NCBI RefSeq assembly: GCF_026000435.1
Contig: NZ_AP026763.1
Coordinates: forward strand, 1,488,001 to 1,552,000
DNA length: 64,000 nt
DNA from: Vibrio sp. STUT-A11
GTDB lineage: Bacteria; Pseudomonadota; Gammaproteobacteria; Enterobacterales; Vibrionaceae
Direction: 5' to 3'
The position numbers and the translations under genes were made by a program. Under the pieces are notes generated by a model, which saw nothing but the letters and a program-made list of their open reading frames with translations, was not told the origin of the DNA and made no database searches. Within the stretch, counting starts at the first letter, position 1. Each line of letters starts with the position of its first letter. Below, piece after piece: positions 17,767-26,113 of the stretch.

Positions 17767-20187
17767 TTAAAGTAGTGAAAAAGAGGCTTTCACTCCTGAA
17801 TTTGAGTAAATTTCGATATCACCACTTTGACCCTGCGATGATTTTACAACTGCTAAAACTCTGCCATGACGTGTAGCAATCGTTGGGCTATTATATGCGT
17901 TGATAGAAGATATACTGCCATTATCGGCTCCAATCCATTCACAACCGCGAACACGAAACTCTAACAATGCTTCTTCATGACTCACTGGATGGTTGTCTTT
18001 ATCAAGCATCTGGACTATAAGTTGCCGGTATGAGCTTGAACCTTCATGGGTTTCATCTACAATCGAGATCTTCCTCGGCACTCCAGACGTGACAATTTCA
18101 TCTCTAGTTACCTCTACGTCGTTCTTTAAACCAACCAGAGAGATCTTTCCTGCTCTATATGGTAAGGCCCAACGAAAGACTCTGTCGATTTGCTTTTCTA
18201 ACTGTTGGGTTCCAACCAACTCATCGTTGAGGTAGAGTTGTACCTGCGGACAGTTGCTATAGGCTTCGATAGTGACCCATTGCTCATTTTCATAATTCCA
18301 GTGCGAGTTTCTTTCGTCCCAGACCCATAATTTTTTTTGCCAAGCATTTTCATCATGTTCAAAGGCAACAAAAGTTTGCTCGTCAAACTTCAGTTGTGTT
18401 AAGTCTGCTCGTTGAGTAAATACTTTGACATAAGGTTCGTCTGTCCACAGCGATTTAAAAAGCGCATAACTTGGTTTTTCAAACCCAGCGGTGTCTAGCA
18501 GGCCGCTGTCAGTGGTTCTTACAGGCCATTTACCATGAGATTCTCCCATATAATTGATTCCAGTCCAAAGAAACAATCCGGATACATGGTTGCGTTCAAG
18601 CACTGCTTTCCATTCATGCCATTGAGGTAAATTTTCATTACCGATTATCGGCAGGTTAGGTCTGATTTCATGCCCATAATCATATACAACACGTCGATAA
18701 CTAAATCCAATTACATCGAGCGCGTCGGCGTAACCTGAATGGTAGCTGGATGATGGAAGGATACAGTTGGCAGTAATCGGTCGAGTTTGATCGATAGCTT
18801 TTACCCAACGAGCAAGCTTGTTCGCAGTTTTCCCAATATCATAAGTGTGCTGTGGCAAATTTTTGAGTTTATCTTTTATTTCATCGGGAGAGTTAGGTGG
18901 TAAGCTCCAGAAATAATTCCCATCCCAACTTGCATCAAAAAAGCCCGTTGCTTCGACGTTGCGTGGGTAGGTCCACTCAATTTCGTTGCCAATACTCCAC
19001 ATGAATATTGATGGATGGTTAATATGGCATTTCAACGTATTACAAAGATCGGTTTTTGCTCGGGTTTGAAAGTGCTCGGTGTAACATTGGCTGAAAAAGT
19101 CATCGTGTTGGTTGCCCATGTTAAGGCGTTTATCTTTAGGATAATCCCACTCGTCAAAAAACTCATCCTGCACCAGAAATCCCATCTTGTCACAGAGGTG
19201 CAATAGACGCTTGGAGGCTGGGTTGTGTGCGATTCTTATTGCATTTACACCACATTGTTTGAGCTTTGACAACCGACGTATCCATATTTCATCAGGTACG
19301 GCTGCGCCAACGAGTCCGCCATCATGATGAAGGCAGACCCCACGGACTTTAGTTGGCATCCCATTGAGGAAAAACCCCTGTTCTGGCGAAAACTCTATGC
19401 TACGAAAACCAATGTTTTCAGATACCTTATCAATGACGCAGCCATTTTCGTAGATTTGAGTTTCCAACTTATAAAGAATTGGTGAATCTGGGCTCCAAAG
19501 GCTCAGTTGATCACACGTTAGTTCTAAATCACATACTTCTCGATTGTTCACTGAACGATGCGTTCGAGCTGTAGCTACGCAATTATCGGAATTGGGCTCG
19601 AGCAAACGACTTACAATTGTCAAGTAATGCGTTTTCGTTTTTGCTTCAATCATCAGTTGCTGGTGGATATGGCCAATCTGGTTTGAGCTAACGGAAGCTT
19701 TTATATGATTTTCCCAAATAGGAACAAACACATCCTTAGTTAGAACCATTTCTATATCACGGTAAATACCTGAACCTGTATACCACCTACTGTCGATATA
19801 CCTGCGTCTATCGACATGGATAGTAATTACATTGTCTGATTTCAAGTAATCAGTAATTTCTATATTGAATGGTGCATAACCATACGCTTGGAAATGTATA
19901 TCACAGCCATTGATATTAATGGTTGCATTGTTGTAAATCCCGTCAAAAACGAGTATACAGCGCGAATAGTGTTTATTTAGAGGATTTTTAAACTGCTTTT
20001 TGTACCAACCAATTCCCCCAGGTAGGTAACCCGTGGCTCCATCATACTGTGGAGAAAAGGCCGAAGCTACACTCCAATCGTGGGGAAGCGTAACCGTCGA
20101 CCATTGTTTGGTATTCGGTTTATCTTTTGCCAACTGAAAAAGCCAGTTGTCGTTAAATAATGTGGTACTTCTCGGTGAATTGTGCAT
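17767..20187 (-). CDS. GH2 beta-galactosidase (candidate agarolytic beta-galactosidase)
   Basis: Glycoside hydrolase family 2 enzyme of 806 residues without a signal peptide, so probably cytoplasmic. The domain order is a sugar-binding sandwich (DNWLFQLA, then WSTVTLPHDWSV and GIGWYKKQF), an Ig-like domain, a TIM barrel and C-terminal sandwich domains. The acid/base is the glutamate of WSIGNEIEW (E402). The expected nucleophile is the glutamate of IIGNENL (E518). KVRGVCLHHDGG opens the barrel. The gene follows the GH117 gene on the same strand but is separated by a strong terminator. A GH2 beta-galactosidase that removes galactose from odd-numbered agar oligosaccharides is known from agarolytic Vibrio; that role here is inferred from context. 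Confidence 0.92.
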   Translation of the reverse strand: MHNSPRSTTLFNDNWLFQLAKDKPNTKQWSTVTLPHDWSVASAFSPQYDGATGYLPGGIGWYKKQFKNPLNKHYSRCILVFDGIYNNATININGCDIHFQAYGYAPFNIEITDYLKSDNVITIHVDRRRYIDSRWYTGSGIYRDIEMVLTKDVFVPIWENHIKASVSSNQIGHIHQQLMIEAKTKTHYLTIVSRLLEPNSDNCVATARTHRSVNNREVCDLELTCDQLSLWSPDSPILYKLETQIYENGCVIDKVSENIGFRSIEFSPEQGFFLNGMPTKVRGVCLHHDGGLVGAAVPDEIWIRRLSKLKQCGVNAIRIAHNPASKRLLHLCDKMGFLVQDEFFDEWDYPKDKRLNMGNQHDDFFSQCYTEHFQTRAKTDLCNTLKCHINHPSIFMWSIGNEIEWTYPRNVEATGFFDASWDGNYFWSLPPNSPDEIKDKLKNLPQHTYDIGKTANKLARWVKAIDQTRPITANCILPSSSYHSGYADALDVIGFSYRRVVYDYGHEIRPNLPIIGNENLPQWHEWKAVLERNHVSGLFLWTGINYMGESHGKWPVRTTDSGLLDTAGFEKPSYALFKSLWTDEPYVKVFTQRADLTQLKFDEQTFVAFEHDENAWQKKLWVWDERNSHWNYENEQWVTIEAYSNCPQVQLYLNDELVGTQQLEKQIDRVFRWALPYRAGKISLVGLKNDVEVTRDEIVTSGVPRKISIVDETHEGSSSYRQLIVQMLDKDNHPVSHEEALLEFRVRGCEWIGADNGSISSINAYNSPTIATRHGRVLAVVKSSQGQSGDIEIYSNSGVKASFSLL

Positions 20188-20255
20188 ATCAAAGTATCCT
20201 GAAAAAAAACAGTTAACGGCTGGGTAGGTATACAGGGAAAGGGTTAGTCATTGGC

Positions 20256-20282
20256 GAAAAAGTGGCTCCTTTATGAGCCACT
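20256..20282 (-). terminator. Rho-independent terminator between GH117 and GH2
   Basis: On the reverse strand AGTGGCTC and GAGCCACT form an 8-bp stem followed directly by TTTTT, about 15 bp after the GH117 stop. It should reduce read-through into the GH2 gene. Confidence 0.8.
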
Positions 20283-20296
20283 GGTTTAGAGCGAAC

Positions 20297-21379
20297 TTAA
20301 TTACTATTTTGGAACGTACCCGCATCTAAAATTTGACGTTTTACGCGGTATCGGCAGATATAATTCCAGTTCCAGCTAGGGTCATACTTATGGCATAGCC
20401 CCCAGTTTAAGCCTGGCGCATCAAAGCTATCTTCTTGTGGATCACGGAATATACCTAGCGCCTCTGGTGCTCCTTTGATATGAGACATAATTTCGAAGTT
20501 AATACCGTCTTTAGCCCATTGAATCGTGTTTTTCTCAGGACCATCGGTAGTAATCAATGATGCGATACCACCATTGTGATGCCAGACCGCAACTTCATGC
20601 CCAGAGTTTGAGATAGGGTTGTATTCTGATTTGACGTAAGGGCCAGTAACTTTATCAGCTATGGCCACTCCATGCTTAATTTCACGACCGCCCATATTCA
20701 TACTCTCACCCATAGTTTCGCCTTTATAGTATAGGTAAAACTTGTTATTGAAGAACATCAGGCAAGGATCGTGCACTTTGTGACTGTCAAAGCTACCTTT
20801 TGATTTTACATTGAAGCGGTTGTCTTCATCACCTTCCCATTCGCCATCTTTTTCGGGGCTAAGGATAGGAGCATCTGATTTGGTCCATGGACCGAATGGA
20901 CTATCTGACCAAGCCAGTGCTATCTCTTCAAATTGGCGGTTGGTGTACGGAAATTGGACAGTTTGGTAAACAAGGTAGTAACAACCCTCGTGCGCTAAGA
21001 CCTCGGGAGTGAACACTGCTCGGTCATCATATGAGCCTGATTTACCAGCTTGAATCGCAGGACCTTGCTCTTTCCATGTTATGCCGTCAGCGGAGGTCGC
21101 ATGCCATACTTCAGTTTTGTCCCAAGGAAAAACTTTGTCTTCTGGGTTGCCTGTAAAACCTTTGGTTTCCCCCTCACCTTTGGTGTACCAACAGTGGTAC
21201 AAGTCATGAACTTTGATGACAGCGGTAGGATCGCGGCGAATCACTCCCTCTTCATAGGCAAAGTCGCCTTTCAGTTTTTGTACATCAAATTCAATCAACC
21301 ATTCAGGCCCGCGACTATCATAACCGCGTTCAATAGCACGTAAACTTGCCAGGCTAAGTTTTTTCTTAGGTGAATTCAT
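20297..21379 (-). CDS. GH117 alpha-1,3-L-neoagarooligosaccharide hydrolase
   Basis: Enzyme of 360 residues that splits neoagarobiose into D-galactose and 3,6-anhydro-L-galactose. The N-terminal SLASLRAIERGYDSRGPEW, the AYEEGVIRRDPTAVI block, HDLYHCWYTKGEGE, VHDPCLMFFNNKFYLYYKGE and VAVWHHNGGIASLI are family-typical five-bladed propeller segments. The ATG at 21379 (MNSPKKKLSL) is chosen because upstream in-frame residues look non-coding; the resulting length fits the family. There is no signal peptide, so it is cytoplasmic. An AAGGTAAACCAA operator-like site lies 36 bp upstream. It would act after GH50 agarases have produced neoagarobiose. Confidence 0.93.
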   Translation of the reverse strand: MNSPKKKLSLASLRAIERGYDSRGPEWLIEFDVQKLKGDFAYEEGVIRRDPTAVIKVHDLYHCWYTKGEGETKGFTGNPEDKVFPWDKTEVWHATSADGITWKEQGPAIQAGKSGSYDDRAVFTPEVLAHEGCYYLVYQTVQFPYTNRQFEEIALAWSDSPFGPWTKSDAPILSPEKDGEWEGDEDNRFNVKSKGSFDSHKVHDPCLMFFNNKFYLYYKGETMGESMNMGGREIKHGVAIADKVTGPYVKSEYNPISNSGHEVAVWHHNGGIASLITTDGPEKNTIQWAKDGINFEIMSHIKGAPEALGIFRDPQEDSFDAPGLNWGLCHKYDPSWNWNYICRYRVKRQILDAGTFQNSN

Positions 21380-21414
21380 GAGGTATCTCTCTATACAAAT
21401 ACAAATTTCGAACA

Positions 21415-21426
21415 AAGGTAAACCAA
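21415..21426. promoter_or_regulatory. Candidate GntR operator AAGGTAAACCAA
   Basis: Matches TTGGTNNACCAA at 10 of 12 positions and lies 36 bp before the GH117 start. It is in the divergent control region (21380-21771) shared with the LamB-like porin gene. Confidence 0.5.
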
Positions 21427-21673
21427 TTTTGAGTTTGTGTCTATTTGCTGGTCTTCAAAATAACGACTCTTTGGTAATAAGGTGATGGAATACACAGTTT
21501 TAAGCATTGATATGACCAATATTCGTGTTAACCACAGTTTATTTTAAACTAACTTGGAATATGTAAGTGGTTGAAAATAAAAGGGTCGCATGATGTGGGT
21601 TACTGAGATTGGTAATTGGAGTTTTATCTTAGGTTGGTCTTTATTCGTTAATTGTTATACCTGTCACTGATTA

Positions 21674-21726
21674 TTGGTTTGCCATTTTGTAATAATACTG
21701 ACATTGAAGTTGCATTGGTAAACCAT
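21674..21726. promoter_or_regulatory. Pair of candidate GntR operators before the porin gene
   Basis: TTGGTTTGCCAT (21674-21685) and TTGGTAAACCAT (21715-21726) are 41 bp apart, close to four helical turns, and end 45 bp before the porin ATG. The second is identical to the site before the GntR gene (3530-3541). The spacing would allow one regulator to occupy both sites. Confidence 0.5.
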
Positions 21727-21771
21727 CTTCATTTATTAACTTACTATCTACTTAATCTTTAAGGACAAAAG

Positions 21772-23100
21772 ATGAAACATAAAATCCTAAAGTACTCTGC
21801 AGTGTGTTCCAGTTTATTAGTTGCACTTTCCGCACATGCTAACACACCTGAGGGTTTAGCTTTCCACGGCTATCTAATGTATGGCGCAGGCTTTACTAAT
21901 GATGAAGTGTTGAATGAGGCAGCTTATGACTGGGCTGGAACAGGTGGTAATATTTTCCGGTTACCTGGTCAATATCATGCAGACTCGTCAGCTGGTCGTC
22001 TAGGTAACGACGGTAACTGGTTACAGCTGCAATCTGATTATGGTTTAAATATGAATGATATGAACTGGGGTGTTCATGTTATGTTCTCATCCAATGGTTA
22101 CTCTGACAATTTCGTACCTGAGTGGATATATGTTGATGCGGCTGGTGTGTTCCCAGCAATGCCTGACGCTACGGTATGGGCAGGCCAAAAGTATGTGAAC
22201 CGCGTGTCGACGCCATTGGTGGTCAATGAAGCGCTTGCGAGTGATGGTCGTGGGTTTGGTATTGAGAAAATAGACTTAGATTTTGCCGCCCTTGATTTAT
22301 CAGTAACTCGTAACCTTTACAACTCATATACAAATGGTGATATGAACCAAGGCGATACCGTCTTATTCTCATCTGCACTTCGAGGTATGGATATAACAGA
22401 TACGATTAATAGTGAATTATATCTCAACTACGGCACTTACATTGGTCCAAATAGTGATGTAATTAACGAGTCCACAGGGGATAAGTACAAAGAAGCTGCG
22501 CCAGATTCCTATCAAGTAGGTTTAAAATTTAATCACAATTTAGACAATCTGCACCACCAACTATTCTTACGTTATAGCAGCGAAGCTCGACAAGTTGCGA
22601 CACGCGAATGGTGGCAGCCAGTGCCAAGTGATCTGATTGGTGGGTTCTTTTATGGTAAATACCAGCTAACAGATCGTTTCCGCTTCGAATACACGTATGC
22701 TCACGAAACTGAAAAATATGACCAACGTGCACGTGAGACTGGGCATCCAAACCGTATGCCAATAGCAGCAATGCAAAGTGATTGGGACTCATTCATCATT
22801 CGTAATACTTATAACTGGAACAAGCGTACTTCGACTCAGCTAGAAGCTGGCTACGAACAGATCAAGTATGAAGCTGTAAACCCAAGCGAAGATGGCACCA
22901 ACTCAGGTTACAAAATTACACTTGCTCAAAACCTTCATATTGGTAATGGAGAGTGGGACCGTCCGGTACTTAACTTCTACGTTACTTATGCTGAACAAGA
23001 TGTAGAGACGGATGTTTTTGATACATGGGCAATTGGTGGCTTTAAAATGGGCAAATCGGATGCACTTACGGCTGGCGTAATGTTCGAAGCATGGTGGTAA
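21772..23100 (+). CDS. LamB-like outer-membrane porin, likely for agar oligosaccharides
   Basis: Outer-membrane beta-barrel of 442 residues. A signal peptide ends at LSAHA (residue 23), and the mature protein starts NTPEGLAFHGYLMYGAG, like the FHGY start of maltoporin. GRLGNDGNWLQLQ, the ATVWAGQKYVNR strand and GRGFGIEKIDLDFAALDLSVTRN match LamB-family landmarks, and the protein ends in a C-terminal aromatic (MFEAWW) as OM barrels do. It heads the run of three agarase genes and is divergent from GH117. Uptake of neoagarooligosaccharides is inferred. Confidence 0.85.
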   Translation: MKHKILKYSAVCSSLLVALSAHANTPEGLAFHGYLMYGAGFTNDEVLNEAAYDWAGTGGNIFRLPGQYHADSSAGRLGNDGNWLQLQSDYGLNMNDMNWGVHVMFSSNGYSDNFVPEWIYVDAAGVFPAMPDATVWAGQKYVNRVSTPLVVNEALASDGRGFGIEKIDLDFAALDLSVTRNLYNSYTNGDMNQGDTVLFSSALRGMDITDTINSELYLNYGTYIGPNSDVINESTGDKYKEAAPDSYQVGLKFNHNLDNLHHQLFLRYSSEARQVATREWWQPVPSDLIGGFFYGKYQLTDRFRFEYTYAHETEKYDQRARETGHPNRMPIAAMQSDWDSFIIRNTYNWNKRTSTQLEAGYEQIKYEAVNPSEDGTNSGYKITLAQNLHIGNGEWDRPVLNFYVTYAEQDVETDVFDTWAIGGFKMGKSDALTAGVMFEAWW

Positions 23101-23129
23101 TCCTGACATAAATATCATTTAAACAGTTT

Positions 23130-23151
23130 CTCCACGGCTTAGGTCGTGGAG
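23130..23151. terminator. Hairpin between porin and first agarase genes
   Basis: CTCCACG/CGTGGAG, a 7-bp stem with an 8-nt loop. It may weaken transcription between the porin and agarase genes or protect the porin mRNA 3' end. Confidence 0.45.
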
Positions 23152-23186
23152 TACTTATATCGACTCCTATAAAGATAATAACGAGT

Positions 23187-26045
23187 ATGAACAAGACAAA
23201 AATTGCACTTATCCTATCGAGCTTGCTGTTTGGCGCGTATGGTTGTCAATCGACGACAGGATCTCAACCGGAAACTTCTGGAGAGAGTGAGGAACAAGCG
23301 AGCATTGCTATCCCTGATTTTGAATCGGATAGTTTCTTTAATAACGTACAAGCATCACACGCGAAATCTGAAAAAGTGACAGGCGTTGGTGTTACCTCGG
23401 GTAACTCTGCTTTGAAGGTGACGTTTGATGCTGTCTCTGAAGCAAACAAATTTAAATACTGGCCTAATGTGAAGTTCTTCCCCGAGGGTGGGATGTGGAA
23501 CTGGAATAATAGGGGCAGCTTAAAAGTGGATGTCACCAACCCAAGTGATACGCCTGCAACGTTTATCTTCAAGATCGTCGATAACGTCGGCCAGATGGGG
23601 GCGGCGACCAACCAGCTTAATTACGCAGTTACGATTCCAGCGAACAGCACCGAAAATGTTGAGATGCTATTCAATGGCGGTAAGCGTGGTCTTGATGGTT
23701 ATTGGGATGGTCAGAACATTAACTTGCGCAAACTGGCTGAACTGCAGGTGTTTGTTCAAGGGCCAATGGATGAGCAAACCATTATTCTCGATAACCTACA
23801 GTTGGTTGATGCTACAGGTGATTTTATCTCTGCTGAGGAACAAGTCGTCGAAGCAGGGCCAATTCCGACATTAAAATCAATCACCAACTTTGAATCTGGT
23901 GAAAAGCACTTTATTTCAGACCGCAGCGTATCGACGACCATCGAAAAAGTAAAATCAGATGGGGGCCTTGGTCTTCAAGTGAAGTTCAAAGCAGACAACG
24001 ACTATCCAAATATTACCTTTATGCCAAACCGTCCTTGGGATTGGTCTAAAGAGGGTAACTTTAACCTCGCCTTTGATATTGAAAATCCAACCAATGATCC
24101 TATCCAGATGTTTGTTCGCGTTGACCAAGCGGAGAACAAAAACTGGGGTGGTACGGCTGATGGTGTTAAAGACAGTATGTCAAACTATGTGACGCTGCTG
24201 CCTAATGAGACAAGCACATACTACATGAGCTTAAGTCAGCTAGAAGGTCATATTGTTTCCGGCATGCGCAGTGAACCACCTAAGAAAGCGTATAGCGCAC
24301 AAGCCATTAGCTATGGCTGGGGTGAAACCAGCTTGGATTTGTCTAACATAGTTTCAATTCAGCTTTATCTGCAAAATCCAACCAAAGACGCCACGATTGT
24401 GGTTGACTCAATTCGCTTAGTACCAAACCTTGATGCCGACACGACGCGTTACGAAGGGTTAGTCGATCAGTATGGCCAGTTTACGGGTAGTGACTGGGCT
24501 GAGAAAGTACACAACGATGAAGAACTACGTGCTTCGGGCAAAGCGGCGCTTGAGCATCTTGGCAAAGCCGAGCTGATGTCTGACCGCAGTAAATTCGGTG
24601 GTTGGAATGCAGGCCCTCGTATGGAGGCCACAGGGTTCTTCCGCACCGAGAAACTGGATGGCAAGTGGACGTTAGTTGACCCAGAAGGTTACCCGTTCTT
24701 CATGACAGGTCTTGCCAACATTCGAATGGATGACACTGTCACCATTACCGGTGCGGATTTTGACAACCCAGAGACAAAGCAAGGGCGTCAAATCGCATCA
24801 CAATTACGTGAATCGATGTTCACTTGGCTACCTGAGTATGACGATCAACTTGCAGTGAACTATGACTACGCCGGTTATGTCCACTCTGGTGCACTGAAGA
24901 AAGGTGAGGTATTCAGTTTCTATCGTGCCAACCTGATGCGTAAATACGAAACCTCGCAACAAGAAGCGATGGAGATTTGGCGTGATGTAACGCTTGATCG
25001 TATGCAAGATTGGGGTTTTACCACGTTGGGTAATTGGATTGATCCAATGTTCTTCGGAACAGAACGTGTTGCTTATGAAGCACACGGTTGGATCATGGGT
25101 GAACACAAGCGAATCAGTACAGGTAATGACTACTGGGGTCCTATTCATGACCCATTCGATCCTGAGTTCAAGCAGAGCACTAGAGTGATGGCAGAAGGTC
25201 TCGCGAAACAAGTGGAGAAAGATGACCCATGGTTATTGGGTATCTTTGTCGACAATGAGATCAGCTGGGGTAATGTGATGAATGAGGCCAACCATTATGG
25301 TCTGATTGTCAACGCACTAAGCTATGACGCGAAAGAGAGCCCTGCGAAGGCTGCATTCTCAACATATCTAAAAGAGAAATACACTACGATCAATGCCCTG
25401 AATCAGGCGTGGGGAACGACTCAGGTCAACTCTTGGGAAGAGTTTGATAAGTCGTTCGACTATCGTAGCAGCCTAAAGCCAGGTATGAAGCGAGACTATT
25501 CAGACATGTTAACCATGCTGGCAGATAAGTATTTCTCTACAGTAGATGCTGAACTAGAGCGCGTGTTGCCAAATCACATGTATCTAGGTGCGCGATTTGC
25601 TGACTGGGGTGTGACACCAGAAATTGCAAAAGGCGCGGCGAAGTATGTGGATGTCATGAGTTACAACCTGTACGCCAATGATTTGAATGACTCTAAAAAA
25701 GCACACTTTAGAAAGTGGCTAGCGGAATTAGACAAGCCAAGCATCATCGGTGAATTCCATTTTGGTTCGACAGATACAGGTCTGTTCCATGGTGGTATCG
25801 TGAATGTTGCCAATCAAACAGAGCGCGCGAAGATGTACACCAATTACATGCAGAGTGTGGTAGACAACCCTTACTTTGTTGGTGCGCATTGGTTCCAGTA
25901 CCTTGACTCGCCAGCAACAGGTCGAGCTTGGGATGGTGAAAACTACAACATCGGTTTTGTCACCATCGCTGACGAACCTTATGTTGAATTGATTGAGGCG
26001 GCAAAGCAATTCAACGCAAACCTCTATAACAACCGCTTTAAATAA
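23187..26045 (+). CDS. GH50 beta-agarase, probable lipoprotein
   Basis: Agarase of 952 residues. The N-terminus MNKTKIALILSSLLFGAYGC looks like a lipoprotein signal with a non-ideal lipobox (AYGC), giving probable outer-membrane attachment. Two CBM-like beta-sandwich modules follow (residues about 45-215 and 230-415, each with a WPNVKF/YPNITF and a (I/V)xLDNLQL or VDSIRLVPN ending). The GH50 barrel fills about 470-945. The predicted acid/base is the glutamate of FVDNEISWGN (E691), and the nucleophile is the glutamate of IIGEFHFGS (E856). GAHWFQYLDSPATGRAWDGE follows. GH50 enzymes cut agarose beta-1,4 bonds, often releasing neoagarobiose or neoagarotetraose. Confidence 0.93.
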   Translation: MNKTKIALILSSLLFGAYGCQSTTGSQPETSGESEEQASIAIPDFESDSFFNNVQASHAKSEKVTGVGVTSGNSALKVTFDAVSEANKFKYWPNVKFFPEGGMWNWNNRGSLKVDVTNPSDTPATFIFKIVDNVGQMGAATNQLNYAVTIPANSTENVEMLFNGGKRGLDGYWDGQNINLRKLAELQVFVQGPMDEQTIILDNLQLVDATGDFISAEEQVVEAGPIPTLKSITNFESGEKHFISDRSVSTTIEKVKSDGGLGLQVKFKADNDYPNITFMPNRPWDWSKEGNFNLAFDIENPTNDPIQMFVRVDQAENKNWGGTADGVKDSMSNYVTLLPNETSTYYMSLSQLEGHIVSGMRSEPPKKAYSAQAISYGWGETSLDLSNIVSIQLYLQNPTKDATIVVDSIRLVPNLDADTTRYEGLVDQYGQFTGSDWAEKVHNDEELRASGKAALEHLGKAELMSDRSKFGGWNAGPRMEATGFFRTEKLDGKWTLVDPEGYPFFMTGLANIRMDDTVTITGADFDNPETKQGRQIASQLRESMFTWLPEYDDQLAVNYDYAGYVHSGALKKGEVFSFYRANLMRKYETSQQEAMEIWRDVTLDRMQDWGFTTLGNWIDPMFFGTERVAYEAHGWIMGEHKRISTGNDYWGPIHDPFDPEFKQSTRVMAEGLAKQVEKDDPWLLGIFVDNEISWGNVMNEANHYGLIVNALSYDAKESPAKAAFSTYLKEKYTTINALNQAWGTTQVNSWEEFDKSFDYRSSLKPGMKRDYSDMLTMLADKYFSTVDAELERVLPNHMYLGARFADWGVTPEIAKGAAKYVDVMSYNLYANDLNDSKKAHFRKWLAELDKPSIIGEFHFGSTDTGLFHGGIVNVANQTERAKMYTNYMQSVVDNPYFVGAHWFQYLDSPATGRAWDGENYNIGFVTIADEPYVELIEAAKQFNANLYNNRFK

Positions 26046-26055
26046 CGTCGAAAAT

Positions 26056-26080
26056 AGGCACGGACGCTTATTCCGTGCCT
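26056..26080 (+). terminator. Terminator-like hairpin between agarase genes 1 and 2
   Basis: AGGCACGGA/TCCGTGCCT, a 9-bp stem with a 7-nt loop, sits just after the first agarase stop and is followed by GATTATTTC. It probably attenuates the downstream genes. Confidence 0.6.
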
Positions 26081-26113
26081 GATTATTTCATTAAGGAAAA
26101 TGAGATCCATTTT

